A stretch of 64,000 nucleotides of DNA from Hofstenia miamia (Eukaryota > Xenacoelomorpha > Acoela). A program made the translations under genes and the position numbers. Location of the stretch: the NCBI GenBank assembly GCA_004352715.1, contig SCFE01000086.1, positions 233,715 to 297,714 on the forward strand, read 5' to 3'. The stretch's first letter is position 1. Each line of letters begins with the position of its first letter. This document shows, piece after piece, positions 1 through 12,099 of this stretch. The notes beneath the pieces were generated by a model. The model was not told where the DNA came from, did not search any database, and was given only the letters and a program-made list of their open reading frames with translations.

Positions 1-806
1 ACTTCAAATGCAAGCCACGGGCCTGTACAATATTATTCCTTGATTCAATACTTTAGAAAGAACAGCTTAATTTCTACTTGAAAAAAATAACTATTTATTG
101 TAATTAGTGCATTATTTTTCAAATATAATTTCTGAAACATTGTCTGAAATTTCACTGTGATAGTTGTGGTCTCCTCTTGTTTTATTATATGCAGACGAAA
201 CATTAAAATGTTAATTGGATGTGCGATTGAGATTGAAATGCCGCTTCAAAATATAGCGAAGCATGCGTACTATTATTCCAAAAATAATTTCTCTATCCCA
301 ATAAACGAAATTTTAACACGGTTTGCTGCAATTATAACTAGGCCATTAGCTATTGTAAAAAAAGTCTTGAGTTGTATATTTTTAGGCTATAGATATTCTA
401 TAGAAAACGTATAAAGTCAATGACGTTAATTTCTAATGTATTAGGCTATGATTTAAATTAACATTAAAGTAGGGTCACCTTTTATCAAGGACTTTAAAAG
501 AGAAGGACGCACATTTCACATACCTGCATAATACCACAAAATTGTTTTTAAGAATAGTTAGCATCTGCAAACACGATATAGTGATTTGGGACGTTATATT
601 GAAATATTCTTATAGGACAAGAAATCAATTCAAATTTGGAAAATACGCTCCATTTTTTATAGTTGCCAGAATATTTAAATGTATTCTTCAAAATAAAGTA
701 ATTCATGAAAATAAGCATTTTTGGGAAAATGTATGATCTAGTTTGCCTGCAACTCACTGCACCTACACATGAAAGTAAATGCTGTGGAATTTTATGAATT
801 GTGTTT
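1..806. other. No recognisable gene
   Basis: AT-rich DNA with only short chance ORFs. I recognise no domain, RNA gene or repeat here. It may be further decayed sequence of the minus-strand hAT remnant to its right, but no transposase motif supports that. Confidence 0.5.
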
Positions 807-1271
807 TCATATAACTTCAATTTGCAAATGAATGTTTATCCATTTTAAAAGATAAATGTCCATTTCATTATGAACTGTAAATGAAATTTTATCTTGACAA
901 AGTATGATATTCTCAGCAATCAACTTTGAAATATTGTCAGAATTCAAACTGCAAATGAATATGCTAAATTTATTCGCGTTTAGAATGGTATGTTGATCCA
1001 CATATCCCTTTTTGAAGAATTTCTACTGTCTTATATATCTGCAAATAGATGTCCATCACTACGACATGTATCGATATTTAATGTCATGACATACAGGCTG
1101 TTTCTGAAATTGAAATTTGTTTTTTGGTTTATAGCTTTAGATAGAGTTTCGCAATCTTCCTTTTTAACTGCACCATTCTCAAGACGTATCAAGGCATCAA
1201 GATTCCATTTAAGGTCATATCGCAAAAATATAATTGCATCAATGCGGCTCTCCCATCTTGTATTTCTCAGT
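807..1271 (-). pseudogene. Older hAT transposase remnant, left part
   Basis: On the minus strand the segment 1,271 to 1,031 encodes a peptide containing LLRNTRWESRIDAI, matching the conserved block before the insertion domain of hAT transposases. The younger element in this window has a similar block, NTRWSSRIDS, near 3,840. Translation continues weakly towards 807, with stops. The reading resumes on the far side of the younger hAT element, beyond 5,880, so this is one old copy cut in two. Frames are broken and no intact product is expected. Confidence 0.6.
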
Positions 1272-1279
1272 AGTTTAAC
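1272..1279. repeat. hAT target-site duplication, left
   Basis: AGTTTAAC immediately precedes the CAGGG terminus. Its partner GGTTTAAC lies at 5,873-5,880 directly after the CCCTG terminus, so seven of eight bases match. Confidence 0.75.
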
Positions 1280-2221
1280 CAGGGTGTCGTGGGAATGAGA
1301 ATTCGCATGGGATGGGACCAATAATTTTTCGTGGGAATTTGCATGGGAATGATTGGTTGTCTTAGATAAAAAGAAAATTTAAAAATATAATAATTGGATA
1401 ACATATAAGCATTTTCAACTAAATAATAAAAATACTATTGCAAGGTGATTATCGAATATAGATTACTAGTTATGGAATGCGGCTTCGAGCGACTATATGA
1501 ATGTAAAAATCTAATGGAGTGAAAACAAAATATTTATTAGCCAAATTATCCGACGCACTTCGACAGTTTTCTCACAATAAAATGGCCTTACAAAACCAAT
1601 TTGTCACCGAATGGAGTATAGTGATTGCCCCGAATAAACAACAATCTCAAGCTACTTGCATGAAATTGTATCACTCAGGGCCTCGGCCCCCCAGAAATTT
1701 TTGCCAGTAGTAGTAGTTTTAATAGATATTTTTAACCAATAGATTTATCTTAACTTTTGGTAAAGGTTCTTCCGAGGTTTGATTCAGGGGGACCTCTTTT
1801 TTTGTCAGTATGTAAATCAATTTATAGGATTATAAATTCGGATAACAAATAATTACCGGCAGATTATCTGTAGTTGATAGTTGTTTGTTTTAAATGACTT
1901 GTTTTCGAATGTTTATCCTTTTACTGCTAGGGAGATTGGTGCATATGAAGCAAAAGCGTTTGTTGACATTCCATCTATGGTAATTTTACTTCTAATCGAT
2001 TTCTTTTAAAATAAAACATTCATAATGGGGATTAAGTATTCGCAGTGTGTCTGCATCTAGTAGACTATTGTGTAGTTTTACATTTTTCAATAGAATTAAT
2101 CAAAATGAGTGTTATGAAAGAAGACTCCGTGAGACAAAATATAAAATTGTAAAAAAGAAAATAAAAAATTTCAGATCGCCATAATTGTGAACCATATAAA
2201 CCATATGTATAACTATATTTT

Positions 2222-2315
2222 AAAGTGCAAAAATAGGACTCGAACCCGCAACTTTATGTCAAACGTTCCTGGTGAGAGCATTAGTGCAAGAGGCTATGAC
2301 AAGTTCACATACGGT
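2222..2315 (-). repeat. tRNA-derived SINE-like fragment
   Basis: On the minus strand the segment holds GTTGCGGGTTCGAGTCC, a good match to the RNA polymerase III B box and T-arm of a tRNA. About 30 nt upstream is TGCTCTCACC, resembling the anticodon arm seen in many tRNA-derived SINEs. The acceptor stem does not pair, so it is not a functional tRNA. It lies in the 5' part of the hAT element. Confidence 0.4.
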
Positions 2316-2471
2316 GATGTTACTGCAGACCTTAACCTATTGTATATGATGTATGTTCTACTAGTAAGGTATATAAATAAGTAATAACGTCTGTTTGAAA
2401 AATGATTTGCAGAGCTCTAATATGTCGCTTTCGATTTCAGATGAATTTGCAGAGGTCATCTTTTATCAAAT

Positions 2472-4801
2472 ATGGACAAATTCGTTAAGAAGTTACCAAG
2501 AACAGTTCATTCAGCAGACACAAGCCGAAACAAGCGAAAAGAAATTATAAACTGTGAACCGGTTGGAACTGGAATCGAAGGGGATGAAGGTCAGAACAAT
2601 ATTGAACAGTCGGAATTCAATATCCCCACTGATAGATGAATATATAATTTAAGTAGTTAATGAATGTAGGCCTATTTATTTATTTAAATTATATTTTCTA
2701 GGAATGTTCCAATCCGTCCAATGCTGTCAGCATACCCTAAAACTACATTTGTCGGAAATAATAGGTCCTTCCAAGCTCAGTAGTATAATGGCCTTGGCTG
2801 GAATACAATATTTCTTAGAACACTGCGTTTTGCTTTCCTTGTCGAATATTCTCAAATACTAATTTTGATCCTACATTTAGAACTGAAGGATATGGCATGT
2901 GGCCTAGAGCCTTGGAATCGGGCAGAGGCTTCGAAAAGCACTCAAAATCTTCCGAACATCAAACAAATTTGGAAAAGTGGCAAGCCTCCTGATTCAAATT
3001 CCAGTAAATGTGAAAATATCTTATGAAAGAAAAAGGCAAGTTGAATTGAGAGCTGCAGAGATATGAAGCATTAGGTATCTTATTTGACATAGCGAATACT
3101 CTTGCTCGTTTGCATCTTCCATTCAGAGATCATGATGAAGGTTCATGCTCTTCGAATAAAGGTGTCTTTTGGAGATAACTAATTTGGTCGGTCGTTGGAA
3201 TAAAGAACCTTCAACGCATCTCCGTAAAGCAAAATCAAATCCAAATGGATATCCAAGCTACATCTGCAAAATCGCAAAACGAAATGATTCAGGGGATTAT
3301 CGCTGAATTACTACAAAGATCTATTATTGATGAAATAAAGGAGGTAGAACGCTTTGCTATTTCAATGGATACTACTCCTGATATATCGAGGAATGAACAG
3401 CTTTCTTTTGTTGTCCGCTTTGTATCGAGAAGGGAGAAGTTTTTGAATCTCTTCTGGATTTAGTTCATGCCAAAAACTGCACTGCCGAAGGAATTTTTGA
3501 AGAGCTCAATTCTCTTTTGAAGAAACACAATATTTCCATTTCCAATCTTCGTGGAAAATCATTTGATGGCAGCGCAACAATGGCTGGTAGGTACAAAGAA
3601 GTTCAATCCCGCATTCGAGAAGCAGCACCTCATGCATATTTCGTCCATTGTTACGCCCATCGACTTAATTTGGTTCTTGTTGCTTGTTGATGTTTGTTCA
3701 AGGATGTCTGTGGGGCGAAATTTTTTGGTATCATTCAAGTTCAGTGCAGGACCATGGACTTTTCAAAATTTTTTAGGCTACGATGAGGGCAGAACAAGGA
3801 TATCAGAAACCCTCTGGACGTCTGTCATTAATCAGCAACACAAGATGGTCCAGTCGTATTGACAGTTGCTTGTCCATCAAGAAGACTCTTCAGGCTATAA
3901 TACGTACACTGGAGGAAATAACACATGATTCATCGTTCGATCGGGATTACTGCGGGCGACTCTCTGGCGCTATTCAAGACTGTTGATTTTAAATTCTTTC
4001 TTTGACGATTTTTTCTGATTTGATGCATTTGACTAATACTGTCTCAAAGTTTCTTCAAAAGAAATCTTTGGATATTGCTGCAGCATCATTTCCGATAGAG
4101 GCACTGACAGAAGTGTTAAAATCCCGACAAAACGACGAATCATTTGATAACTTCTGGAAAGATATTGAATTGCTGGTTGGTACAATAGGAGTTTCGTACA
4201 CGGAACGTCGACCAAGGAAAGTTTCTATAGGCGACTTGATAGTCATTCAGAATCCTAGGTGATTTTAAGTGGCAGGGAATCTTTGAAAATGAATTTCTAT
4301 TTTGAAACAGAGGATTCCATGATAGCAGCATTTGACTTACGATTCAGCGACAAAGTGCTCTCTCTGTTAAAATCACTCGGTTGCTTGAACAATACGAAAT
4401 ACAAATGTAGATGCTTTGCGTACACCATCAGGTTACTTTGAAAAAGACTTGAATGTAGAAGAACTTTGCAGGAGTATCGACTCTTTTGCCGCATTCATGT
4501 GAATACCATCACAACAACATCTCAATATCAACATTCAGGAATTCATACAATCTACAAAGCAATGGTTAAAAATCAACAAGTGACCATTTATCCGAACTTA
4601 TCAAAACTATACCAACTCGCACTGACTTTCCCCGTTTCCTCGGCTTCATGCGAACAATCATTTTCAGCACTCAAAATAATTAAAAATCGATTAAGAACAG
4701 TAATCCTTATCGCATCGGTTAATTCACATAGAATGCGGAACCCAGCTCTTGACGAGATGGTCAGTCACTTCTGGAAGGAATTCTCCTCTGAGAGACGATA
4801 A
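2472..4801 (+). pseudogene. hAT transposase pseudogene (ZMYM1-like)
   Basis: Fragments in several frames follow the order of a ZMYM1-type hAT transposase. A start at 2,472 opens MDKFVKK. A possible intron ends near 2,701. A TTFVGNNRSFQ-like block lies near 2,745, and the first catalytic-acid region, FAISMDTTPDISRNEQLSF, lies in 3,245-3,463. NTRWSSRIDS is near 3,840. The C-terminal hATC dimerisation segment, FPVSSASCEQSFSALKIIKN, lies near 4,630-4,690. Many stops and frameshifts separate these blocks, so no functional enzyme is made. The nearby hAT ends and target duplication confirm the assignment. Confidence 0.8.
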
Positions 4802-5197
4802 CTTTTTCTTGAAATCTTCTCTCATTTATACCAATGTTGTAATTCATTTTGACATTTGTCGAACCATTTAACCTCAGTTTCATTCTACATATTCTATTTG
4901 TTCCATTTTGTTTTTTCATTACTCAATAAGATAAGAAATTTATCTTATACAACATTCGTTTTCAATTTTCTGAAATATTTAATGGATCTAACAGTTAAAC
5001 ACAAATGTCAGGATATTCATTCGTAAAAGTTGGTTAGGCCTACTAAAAATATTTATCAGAAGACATTATTTATGTTAACAAAATTTCCAATATAATAGAT
5101 TGTACTGTAAAACAAAGCATGGATGCATAAATGCACATACAGTGCAGTATTTTTTAGTAAAAATCACAAGCAACAGGCCTACATGATTATATTTTCG

Positions 5198-5211
5198 CCC
5201 CCCCCCCCCCC
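5198..5211. repeat. Poly-C run (14 C)
   Basis: Fourteen consecutive C in otherwise AT-rich DNA, inside the 3' part of the hAT. No function is inferred. Confidence 0.9.
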
Positions 5212-5872
5212 AAATCAACGACAACGAATGTCAGAATTATGTGAAAGCCGCTTCAACTACAACTTCAAATTCTATGATGGATACCGAGAGCCTCTGCGAT
5301 GAAATGTTTACCAGCTCGACCGAGGCGCCAACACAGCCGAAGAGAATGTGATTTAATGACCAGCTGAAATCAGAAATGCGAATTTGAAATGACTCATTTC
5401 CTTCCCTATTCGCAAACCAGCCCAATTTCTTATAGCAAATTCCAAAGAAATTCCACTGCTTAGTTTCTTTGCTAAGCTTATGCTTTCTATACCAGTATCT
5501 TGCCGGATTATTTCTTTACAAACTGTGCAAGAAGATGCGGCTTTCAATTCTAGTTGCGATGATTTACCTTGATTTCGGCAAGCGATGACATAGGAGGAAG
5601 TTGCAAAATACCTTATTCTTGATTTGGTACATTATGGCGAGGTCGAGGATGATGACACTGACTAATATTGAACTATATGTATGTTTCATTTAAATTTGTT
5701 TAGAGCGAATCGCTTATATAATCATGTTCACATATCTTTTCTTCATATATGGGAGGTCTAGTGGTAATTCTTTTCTCTTTCAGTCTCCATGAGAATTCCC
5801 ACGGAACGTTGTGGGATGGGAATGAGATGGGAATGGGATGGGAATTTAAAAACAATTCAAACGGCAACCCTG

Positions 5873-5880
5873 GGTTTAAC
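5873..5880. repeat. hAT target-site duplication, right
   Basis: GGTTTAAC directly follows the right terminus of the 4.6-kb hAT and pairs with AGTTTAAC at 1,272-1,279. Confidence 0.75.
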
Positions 5881-5960
5881 TGTGTAAATGTTTATCGATT
5901 GCTTTAGTATACTCCAAATTTAACCTGATGAAGCAAACAGTTTGTACAATGGTTGTACAA
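5881..5960 (-). pseudogene. Older hAT transposase remnant, right part
   Basis: Read on the minus strand across the target duplication, this segment continues into the LLRNTRWESRIDAI block at 1,271 and below. It is the upstream part of the same old transposase reading. Stops are present. The outer limit is uncertain. Confidence 0.4.
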
Positions 5961-6080
5961 TTCCAAAAATTGCTAGTGATTTTGAGTAAGATTTTGCTGC
6001 ACAAAGAACTGCTAAATTCAGCTAGTGAGCAGAGAATGACATGTAGAGTGCCTTTGGATTTATGCTAAGTATATATATAT

Positions 6081-7080
6081 NNNNNNNNNNNNNNNNNNNN
6101 NNNNNNNNNNNNNNNNNNNNNNNNNNNNNNNNNNNNNNNNNNNNNNNNNNNNNNNNNNNNNNNNNNNNNNNNNNNNNNNNNNNNNNNNNNNNNNNNNNNN
6201 NNNNNNNNNNNNNNNNNNNNNNNNNNNNNNNNNNNNNNNNNNNNNNNNNNNNNNNNNNNNNNNNNNNNNNNNNNNNNNNNNNNNNNNNNNNNNNNNNNNN
6301 NNNNNNNNNNNNNNNNNNNNNNNNNNNNNNNNNNNNNNNNNNNNNNNNNNNNNNNNNNNNNNNNNNNNNNNNNNNNNNNNNNNNNNNNNNNNNNNNNNNN
6401 NNNNNNNNNNNNNNNNNNNNNNNNNNNNNNNNNNNNNNNNNNNNNNNNNNNNNNNNNNNNNNNNNNNNNNNNNNNNNNNNNNNNNNNNNNNNNNNNNNNN
6501 NNNNNNNNNNNNNNNNNNNNNNNNNNNNNNNNNNNNNNNNNNNNNNNNNNNNNNNNNNNNNNNNNNNNNNNNNNNNNNNNNNNNNNNNNNNNNNNNNNNN
6601 NNNNNNNNNNNNNNNNNNNNNNNNNNNNNNNNNNNNNNNNNNNNNNNNNNNNNNNNNNNNNNNNNNNNNNNNNNNNNNNNNNNNNNNNNNNNNNNNNNNN
6701 NNNNNNNNNNNNNNNNNNNNNNNNNNNNNNNNNNNNNNNNNNNNNNNNNNNNNNNNNNNNNNNNNNNNNNNNNNNNNNNNNNNNNNNNNNNNNNNNNNNN
6801 NNNNNNNNNNNNNNNNNNNNNNNNNNNNNNNNNNNNNNNNNNNNNNNNNNNNNNNNNNNNNNNNNNNNNNNNNNNNNNNNNNNNNNNNNNNNNNNNNNNN
6901 NNNNNNNNNNNNNNNNNNNNNNNNNNNNNNNNNNNNNNNNNNNNNNNNNNNNNNNNNNNNNNNNNNNNNNNNNNNNNNNNNNNNNNNNNNNNNNNNNNNN
7001 NNNNNNNNNNNNNNNNNNNNNNNNNNNNNNNNNNNNNNNNNNNNNNNNNNNNNNNNNNNNNNNNNNNNNNNNNNNNNNNN
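6081..7080. other. Assembly gap, 1,000 N
   Basis: Exactly 1,000 N, a conventional placeholder for a gap of unknown size. It is preceded by a (TA)n tract and followed at once by a minus-strand LINE copy. Confidence 0.95.
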
Positions 7081-8345
7081 ATTGTAAAGGTTTTAGACAG
7101 AATAATGAGATATTTTGAATTTATATTTGTAAATAGAAATGAGCAATATTGAAAGTGTGATAAGCAGAGAGCATTTATTAATTGTTTGTGGTATGTATTT
7201 GACGATAGAGATACCTAATCCCAGAAGTCATTTTTTTAATTTTTGACATTAAGAATTGTTCGAAATTTAAATCATTGTCGATATCAACACCTAAATAGCT
7301 GATGAATTCACTTTGCTTTATTGGTACATGATTTATATTAAGTTCAATGTTTTTTTGTGAAACTTTTGGGTATTTTAGGAGAGAATATTATAAATTGTGT
7401 TTTTTCAATATTTACTTTCAGTTGATTATTTGTGAAATATTTTGTTAAATTTTCTATATCATTTCGCAGGATTTTAGTTGCATTAAATGCATTTATGTTA
7501 GTAGTAATACGACAGGTATCATCTGCATATTTATAAATTTTACTGTTTTTTACCTGTCATTAACATGGATTGCAAATAGAATAGGTCCGAGAACTGTGCC
7601 CTGTGCAATCCCACGGTCCGTTATAATGTATTTTGATTTTTTACTATTAAGTATAACTCTTTGCTGTCATTATTAAGTTAACAGATTTGTTATCAAAATT
7701 ATAATATATTAAATTGTCCCTTAATATGTCAAAATTCATTGAGTTAACAACTTTGCTTAACGCAAATACATTTAATACGGGCTAAATTAGATTTTATTTC
7801 TTCTAATATTGATAGAATTGCATCTTGAGTGCTATAACCACTACAAAAACCAAACTGTTTTTTTCGAGAGAATATTTTCAGATTTCAAATAGGCGTTTAT
7901 TTGATTATTTAAAAATTTCTCGAACAGTTTACTAAAAGGATGACAAATGCAAATGGGTCTGTAGTTTTTTGTATTAAGAACGTCACTTTTTTTAAATAGA
8001 AGACTTATGTCCGATTTTTTGAAAATTTCGGGAAATTCGTTATCGATAATGCGAATAGCAGATGCTCACTAAAAATATGAAAAACCGCTTAATAATAAAG
8101 ATTGGAAGATTATAAGAGGCAGTTGATTTATTTGTGTCTAAGTTTTTTATTATGCTTTCTAATTCACTAGCATTTACGAGCCAAAAAGAAAAGAACATTG
8201 TTGCTGTGCATTTGTTAATGTTTTCCTTACTTTGATATTTGGGAAAATTGAAGCTGCCAAATTCTTTAAATGTTGTGCTTAGGTCGTTTATTATTTTTAT
8301 TTTTTCTGTTGTAATTTAATTATCAATTTTTAATTTGTTAATAAT
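7081..8345 (-). pseudogene. LINE reverse transcriptase remnant, family A, minus
   Basis: Reverse-complement reading matches the plus-strand copies at 9,606-10,920 and 16,303-16,855. Recognisable pieces are a motif-A region equivalent to SMNFDIL, the (G)IAQGTVLGP motif-B region, the region around the YADD block and the LGVEID thumb block. The clade looks CR1/L2/Daphne-like. Stops and frameshifts are frequent. The 3' side is truncated by the N gap; the 5' side fades into an (ATT)n-rich stretch near 8,340. Confidence 0.8.
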
Positions 8346-8605
8346 AATAATAATGATTATTTTTATTATTATAATAAAAATTTTTATTATAGTTGTTGTT
8401 GCTGGTGTTGTTTTTAAATTTTTTATCAGTTCTGTTAAAACAATTGCACAGGCTTGTCCATGAGGCAAAATTTTTATCCCCAACTCACATTATCATTCCA
8501 GATTTTCTTTTAGGATCTACATTTATATCTAATATCTACATTGACTATGTTTGCTGACTGCTTCTTCCCAAATGTATGCAAATGTCATATATATATATAT
8601 ATATA
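8346..8605. other. AT-rich spacer ending in (TA)n
   Basis: Contains ATT/TTA-rich simple sequence and no recognised coding. It ends in a (TA)n tract (about 8,588-8,605) that abuts the next gap. Confidence 0.5.
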
Positions 8606-9605
8606 NNNNNNNNNNNNNNNNNNNNNNNNNNNNNNNNNNNNNNNNNNNNNNNNNNNNNNNNNNNNNNNNNNNNNNNNNNNNNNNNNNNNNNNNNNNNNNN
8701 NNNNNNNNNNNNNNNNNNNNNNNNNNNNNNNNNNNNNNNNNNNNNNNNNNNNNNNNNNNNNNNNNNNNNNNNNNNNNNNNNNNNNNNNNNNNNNNNNNNN
8801 NNNNNNNNNNNNNNNNNNNNNNNNNNNNNNNNNNNNNNNNNNNNNNNNNNNNNNNNNNNNNNNNNNNNNNNNNNNNNNNNNNNNNNNNNNNNNNNNNNNN
8901 NNNNNNNNNNNNNNNNNNNNNNNNNNNNNNNNNNNNNNNNNNNNNNNNNNNNNNNNNNNNNNNNNNNNNNNNNNNNNNNNNNNNNNNNNNNNNNNNNNNN
9001 NNNNNNNNNNNNNNNNNNNNNNNNNNNNNNNNNNNNNNNNNNNNNNNNNNNNNNNNNNNNNNNNNNNNNNNNNNNNNNNNNNNNNNNNNNNNNNNNNNNN
9101 NNNNNNNNNNNNNNNNNNNNNNNNNNNNNNNNNNNNNNNNNNNNNNNNNNNNNNNNNNNNNNNNNNNNNNNNNNNNNNNNNNNNNNNNNNNNNNNNNNNN
9201 NNNNNNNNNNNNNNNNNNNNNNNNNNNNNNNNNNNNNNNNNNNNNNNNNNNNNNNNNNNNNNNNNNNNNNNNNNNNNNNNNNNNNNNNNNNNNNNNNNNN
9301 NNNNNNNNNNNNNNNNNNNNNNNNNNNNNNNNNNNNNNNNNNNNNNNNNNNNNNNNNNNNNNNNNNNNNNNNNNNNNNNNNNNNNNNNNNNNNNNNNNNN
9401 NNNNNNNNNNNNNNNNNNNNNNNNNNNNNNNNNNNNNNNNNNNNNNNNNNNNNNNNNNNNNNNNNNNNNNNNNNNNNNNNNNNNNNNNNNNNNNNNNNNN
9501 NNNNNNNNNNNNNNNNNNNNNNNNNNNNNNNNNNNNNNNNNNNNNNNNNNNNNNNNNNNNNNNNNNNNNNNNNNNNNNNNNNNNNNNNNNNNNNNNNNNN
9601 NNNNN
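8606..9605. other. Assembly gap, 1,000 N
   Basis: Exactly 1,000 N after a (TA)n tract. Opposed copies of LINE family A lie on the two sides. Confidence 0.95.
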
Positions 9606-10920
9606 CTTAGTTTTTAAATCCTTCATGTTTGAATCATTCAGTGACCATGCTCTTTCTACATATATAAGTAATATAACTAGCAAAGCCAATAAATTTAAAA
9701 TAATTTATGCAAGAGATTACCTAAATTATTCAGACGAAATAATGGAAACACTTTTGAAAAACAAATCGTTCAACTATATATACACATTAAAATCTGGATC
9801 TTGCAAGATTAATTATATTTCAAACGAAATTTGCATTGCAGTTAATAAAGCGGCACCAATTAAGTACCGCAAAGTAAAATTAAAAGCGCGCAAGTTTGCT
9901 TTATCAAATGCCGATGATATGGACATGCATGAACTAGTAGGTATTAAAAGAAAATTGATCTCGCTCAAACAGAACCGACAACAACTAATTGGACTAATTA
10001 CGAAAAATCAAAAGGATTATTAAACAATTAAAAAATAAAAAATCTGCCTTAAAAGAAAAAAGATTCTTCAATAAACTAAATAATACAAACGAAAAATGGC
10101 GATATATTCTTAAAATTTTGGAAAAAACTAAATGAATTTCAACTGATATTAATGAATTAAGTATTGATAACCAAACTACAACAGAAAAAACAAGAATAAT
10201 AGACCACTTAAACAAAACATTTAAGGAACTTGGCAATTTCAATTTTCCCCAATATAAGAGAATGACAAATACTAATAAATTCCCAGGAAAACTTACTTTT
10301 CTTTTAGACTCATAAATGCAAATGAAATAGAAACCATAATAAAAACTTTAGACACAAATAAATCAACGGCATCCTATAATCTTCCAATCTTTATTATTAA
10401 ACGTCATTTTCATATCTTTACTGAACATCTACTATTTGCATTTAACCAATGCATTATTGATAATGAATTCCCGGATATATTTAAGAAATCTGACATAAGC
10501 CCTATATATAAAAAAGCGACCCTCTAAATGCACAAATTTATAGACCCATCTGCATTGGCCATTCCTTTAGTAAACTATTTAAAAAAATTTTAAATAATCA
10601 AATAAATGCATATTTGATATCTGAAAATATTCTTTCAAGAAAACAATTTGATTTTGTAATGTTTATAGCACTCAAAATGCAATTTTATCAATATCAGAAC
10701 AAATAAAATCTAATTTAACCCTAAACAAATGTAGTTGTGTTGCACTCCTTGATATGAGCAAAGCTTTTAACTCAATGAATTTTGACATATTAAAGGACAA
10801 ATTAATGTATTATAACTTTGATAACAAATCTGTTAACTTAATAATGACTTGCCTACAAAATCGCCAGCAAAGAGTTATACTTAATGGTAAAAAATTACCA
10901 TCAGAATAAATATGCAACAA
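9606..10920 (+). pseudogene. LINE ORF2 remnant, family A, plus
   Basis: Opens in a long frame (9,606-10,023) containing FSDHALSTY, the end of a LINE endonuclease, then AVNKAAPIKYRKVKLK, the linker ahead of the RT. After frameshifts the RT follows: a YRPICIGH-like block near 10,540, LDMSKAFNSMNFDI (motif A) near 10,750 and CLQNRQQRVI near 10,850. It breaks off before motif B. This is the same family as the minus-strand copy across the gap. Not functional. Confidence 0.8.
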
Positions 10921-12099
10921 CATAAATTTACAATAAACTACAAGATCTATTAAATTATGAATATGCATGCACTTAAAATATCTTTAATATTTTTGAACTT
11001 TGTTAATTAATAAGTAATTGCTCTTTATCTTGGTTCTTAATGTAAAGAGCTTCCAATATTCTTAAATCCTTGCTTCTTTTTAATATTTTAAAATTTTTTT
11101 ATGCTTGTTCTATGTTTATGCTCATAAATATTCTTGATTTTAGGTGTCCCTTAATATGTCTTTTGCTCTTGTAATTTAATGACGACTTGTTTTACCAATG
11201 TACGATTTTTGACATATAGATGTATATGTCAAGGTGGAAAACGGGTCATATTCCCGCGAAACAAAAATTTTTAAATTCAAATGTTTCACTTTTGATATTT
11301 TTCCTTAACCTTATTTTCACAATGAATTTTCAAAATCTTTAATTACTTCAACAAAAAAGTTCTTGTACGCCTATTACTAACGAACTAACGAAAATATTTA
11401 TAATCTAAAAACGGCCACAAACTAGAGAATTATCTCTTCTTTCATTTCTGGTTAATTCTTGACTTTTAAATTCCAGACGCACATGGACAGGACTCACACA
11501 GATTGTGTTCAGAAAACAAAATACGTCAAGGTAGGTGCTGTTCCCATGGGCATTAAAACCTGATTATTTGAAAACAAGTTATAGAAATAATTTGAATGTT
11601 TTTACAAAAATCAGATTTCTCATTGAAAAAAACTTCTTATTTGCATGTAATTCAGGCCTAAGAATATGTTTTAGCAGTAGTCTTCATCGTTGCCCCATAG
11701 ATGTGTCTTAATAAAAAAGCTTTCAACATTTCTTAGCAGACTAGGATAAAATTGTCCAGAAATGCAGACAAATCGGTTTGTTACGCAAAAGTAACACTAG
11801 TTGAAATAGGGTTAAATTTCTTAGTGTTCCTCCACCTGAACCAGCAACTCGAACTGTCTAATTTTTTCGATGAACATATTGAATTCGAAATTGTTTTTTT
11901 GCACGATGCTTATTTAATTTCCAGAAATGGCTCTCTTTATATTTATTGCAGCAAGGCGATAACATTGCTTATAGCATGTCCAGAAGTCTATTTAAATTAA
12001 ACATTAATTCATTTGATTTTCGCGCTTAGGACGCAATTTCGTTGTCATGTCGACAATTTCAAATGCACACCTGGTTTTAGAATTCTAGGAAATTTAAAT
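10921..12099. other. Non-coding stretch upstream of the EN-RT ORF
   Basis: No convincing gene. An 82-codon open stretch at 11,752-12,000 has no recognised domain; it could be a 5' exon or chance. Plausible acceptors (...CGCTTAG near 12,030 and ...GGTTTTAG near 12,080) lie just before the large ORF. Confidence 0.45.

Larger units (their letters stand above)
1280..5872 (+). mobile_element. hAT DNA transposon, full length but decayed
   Basis: The left end reads CAGGGTGTCG and the reverse complement of the right end reads CAGGGTTGCCG, typical hAT-type ends. The flanks are AGTTTAAC (1,272-1,279) and GGTTTAAC (5,873-5,880), an 8-bp target duplication with one mismatch, which is the hAT signature. 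The internal transposase (about 2,472-4,801) runs in the same direction. Both ends have arrays of GGGAATG/GGGATGG-like words as subterminal repeats. The element is 4,593 bp and sits inside an older minus-strand hAT. Frameshifts in the transposase make it non-autonomous. Confidence 0.8.

Noticed and set aside
6062-7087. Long open frames across the N gaps (also 8,529-10,023, 27,674-28,849 and 56,078-56,710)
   Set aside because: They consist mainly of N and flanking TA repeats (YIYIYI) and are artefacts.
12013-12099. Upstream extension of the EN-RT ORF to 12,013
   Set aside because: The frame is open there but the first codon is TTG, not ATG; the first ATG is 12,100, directly before the endonuclease fold.
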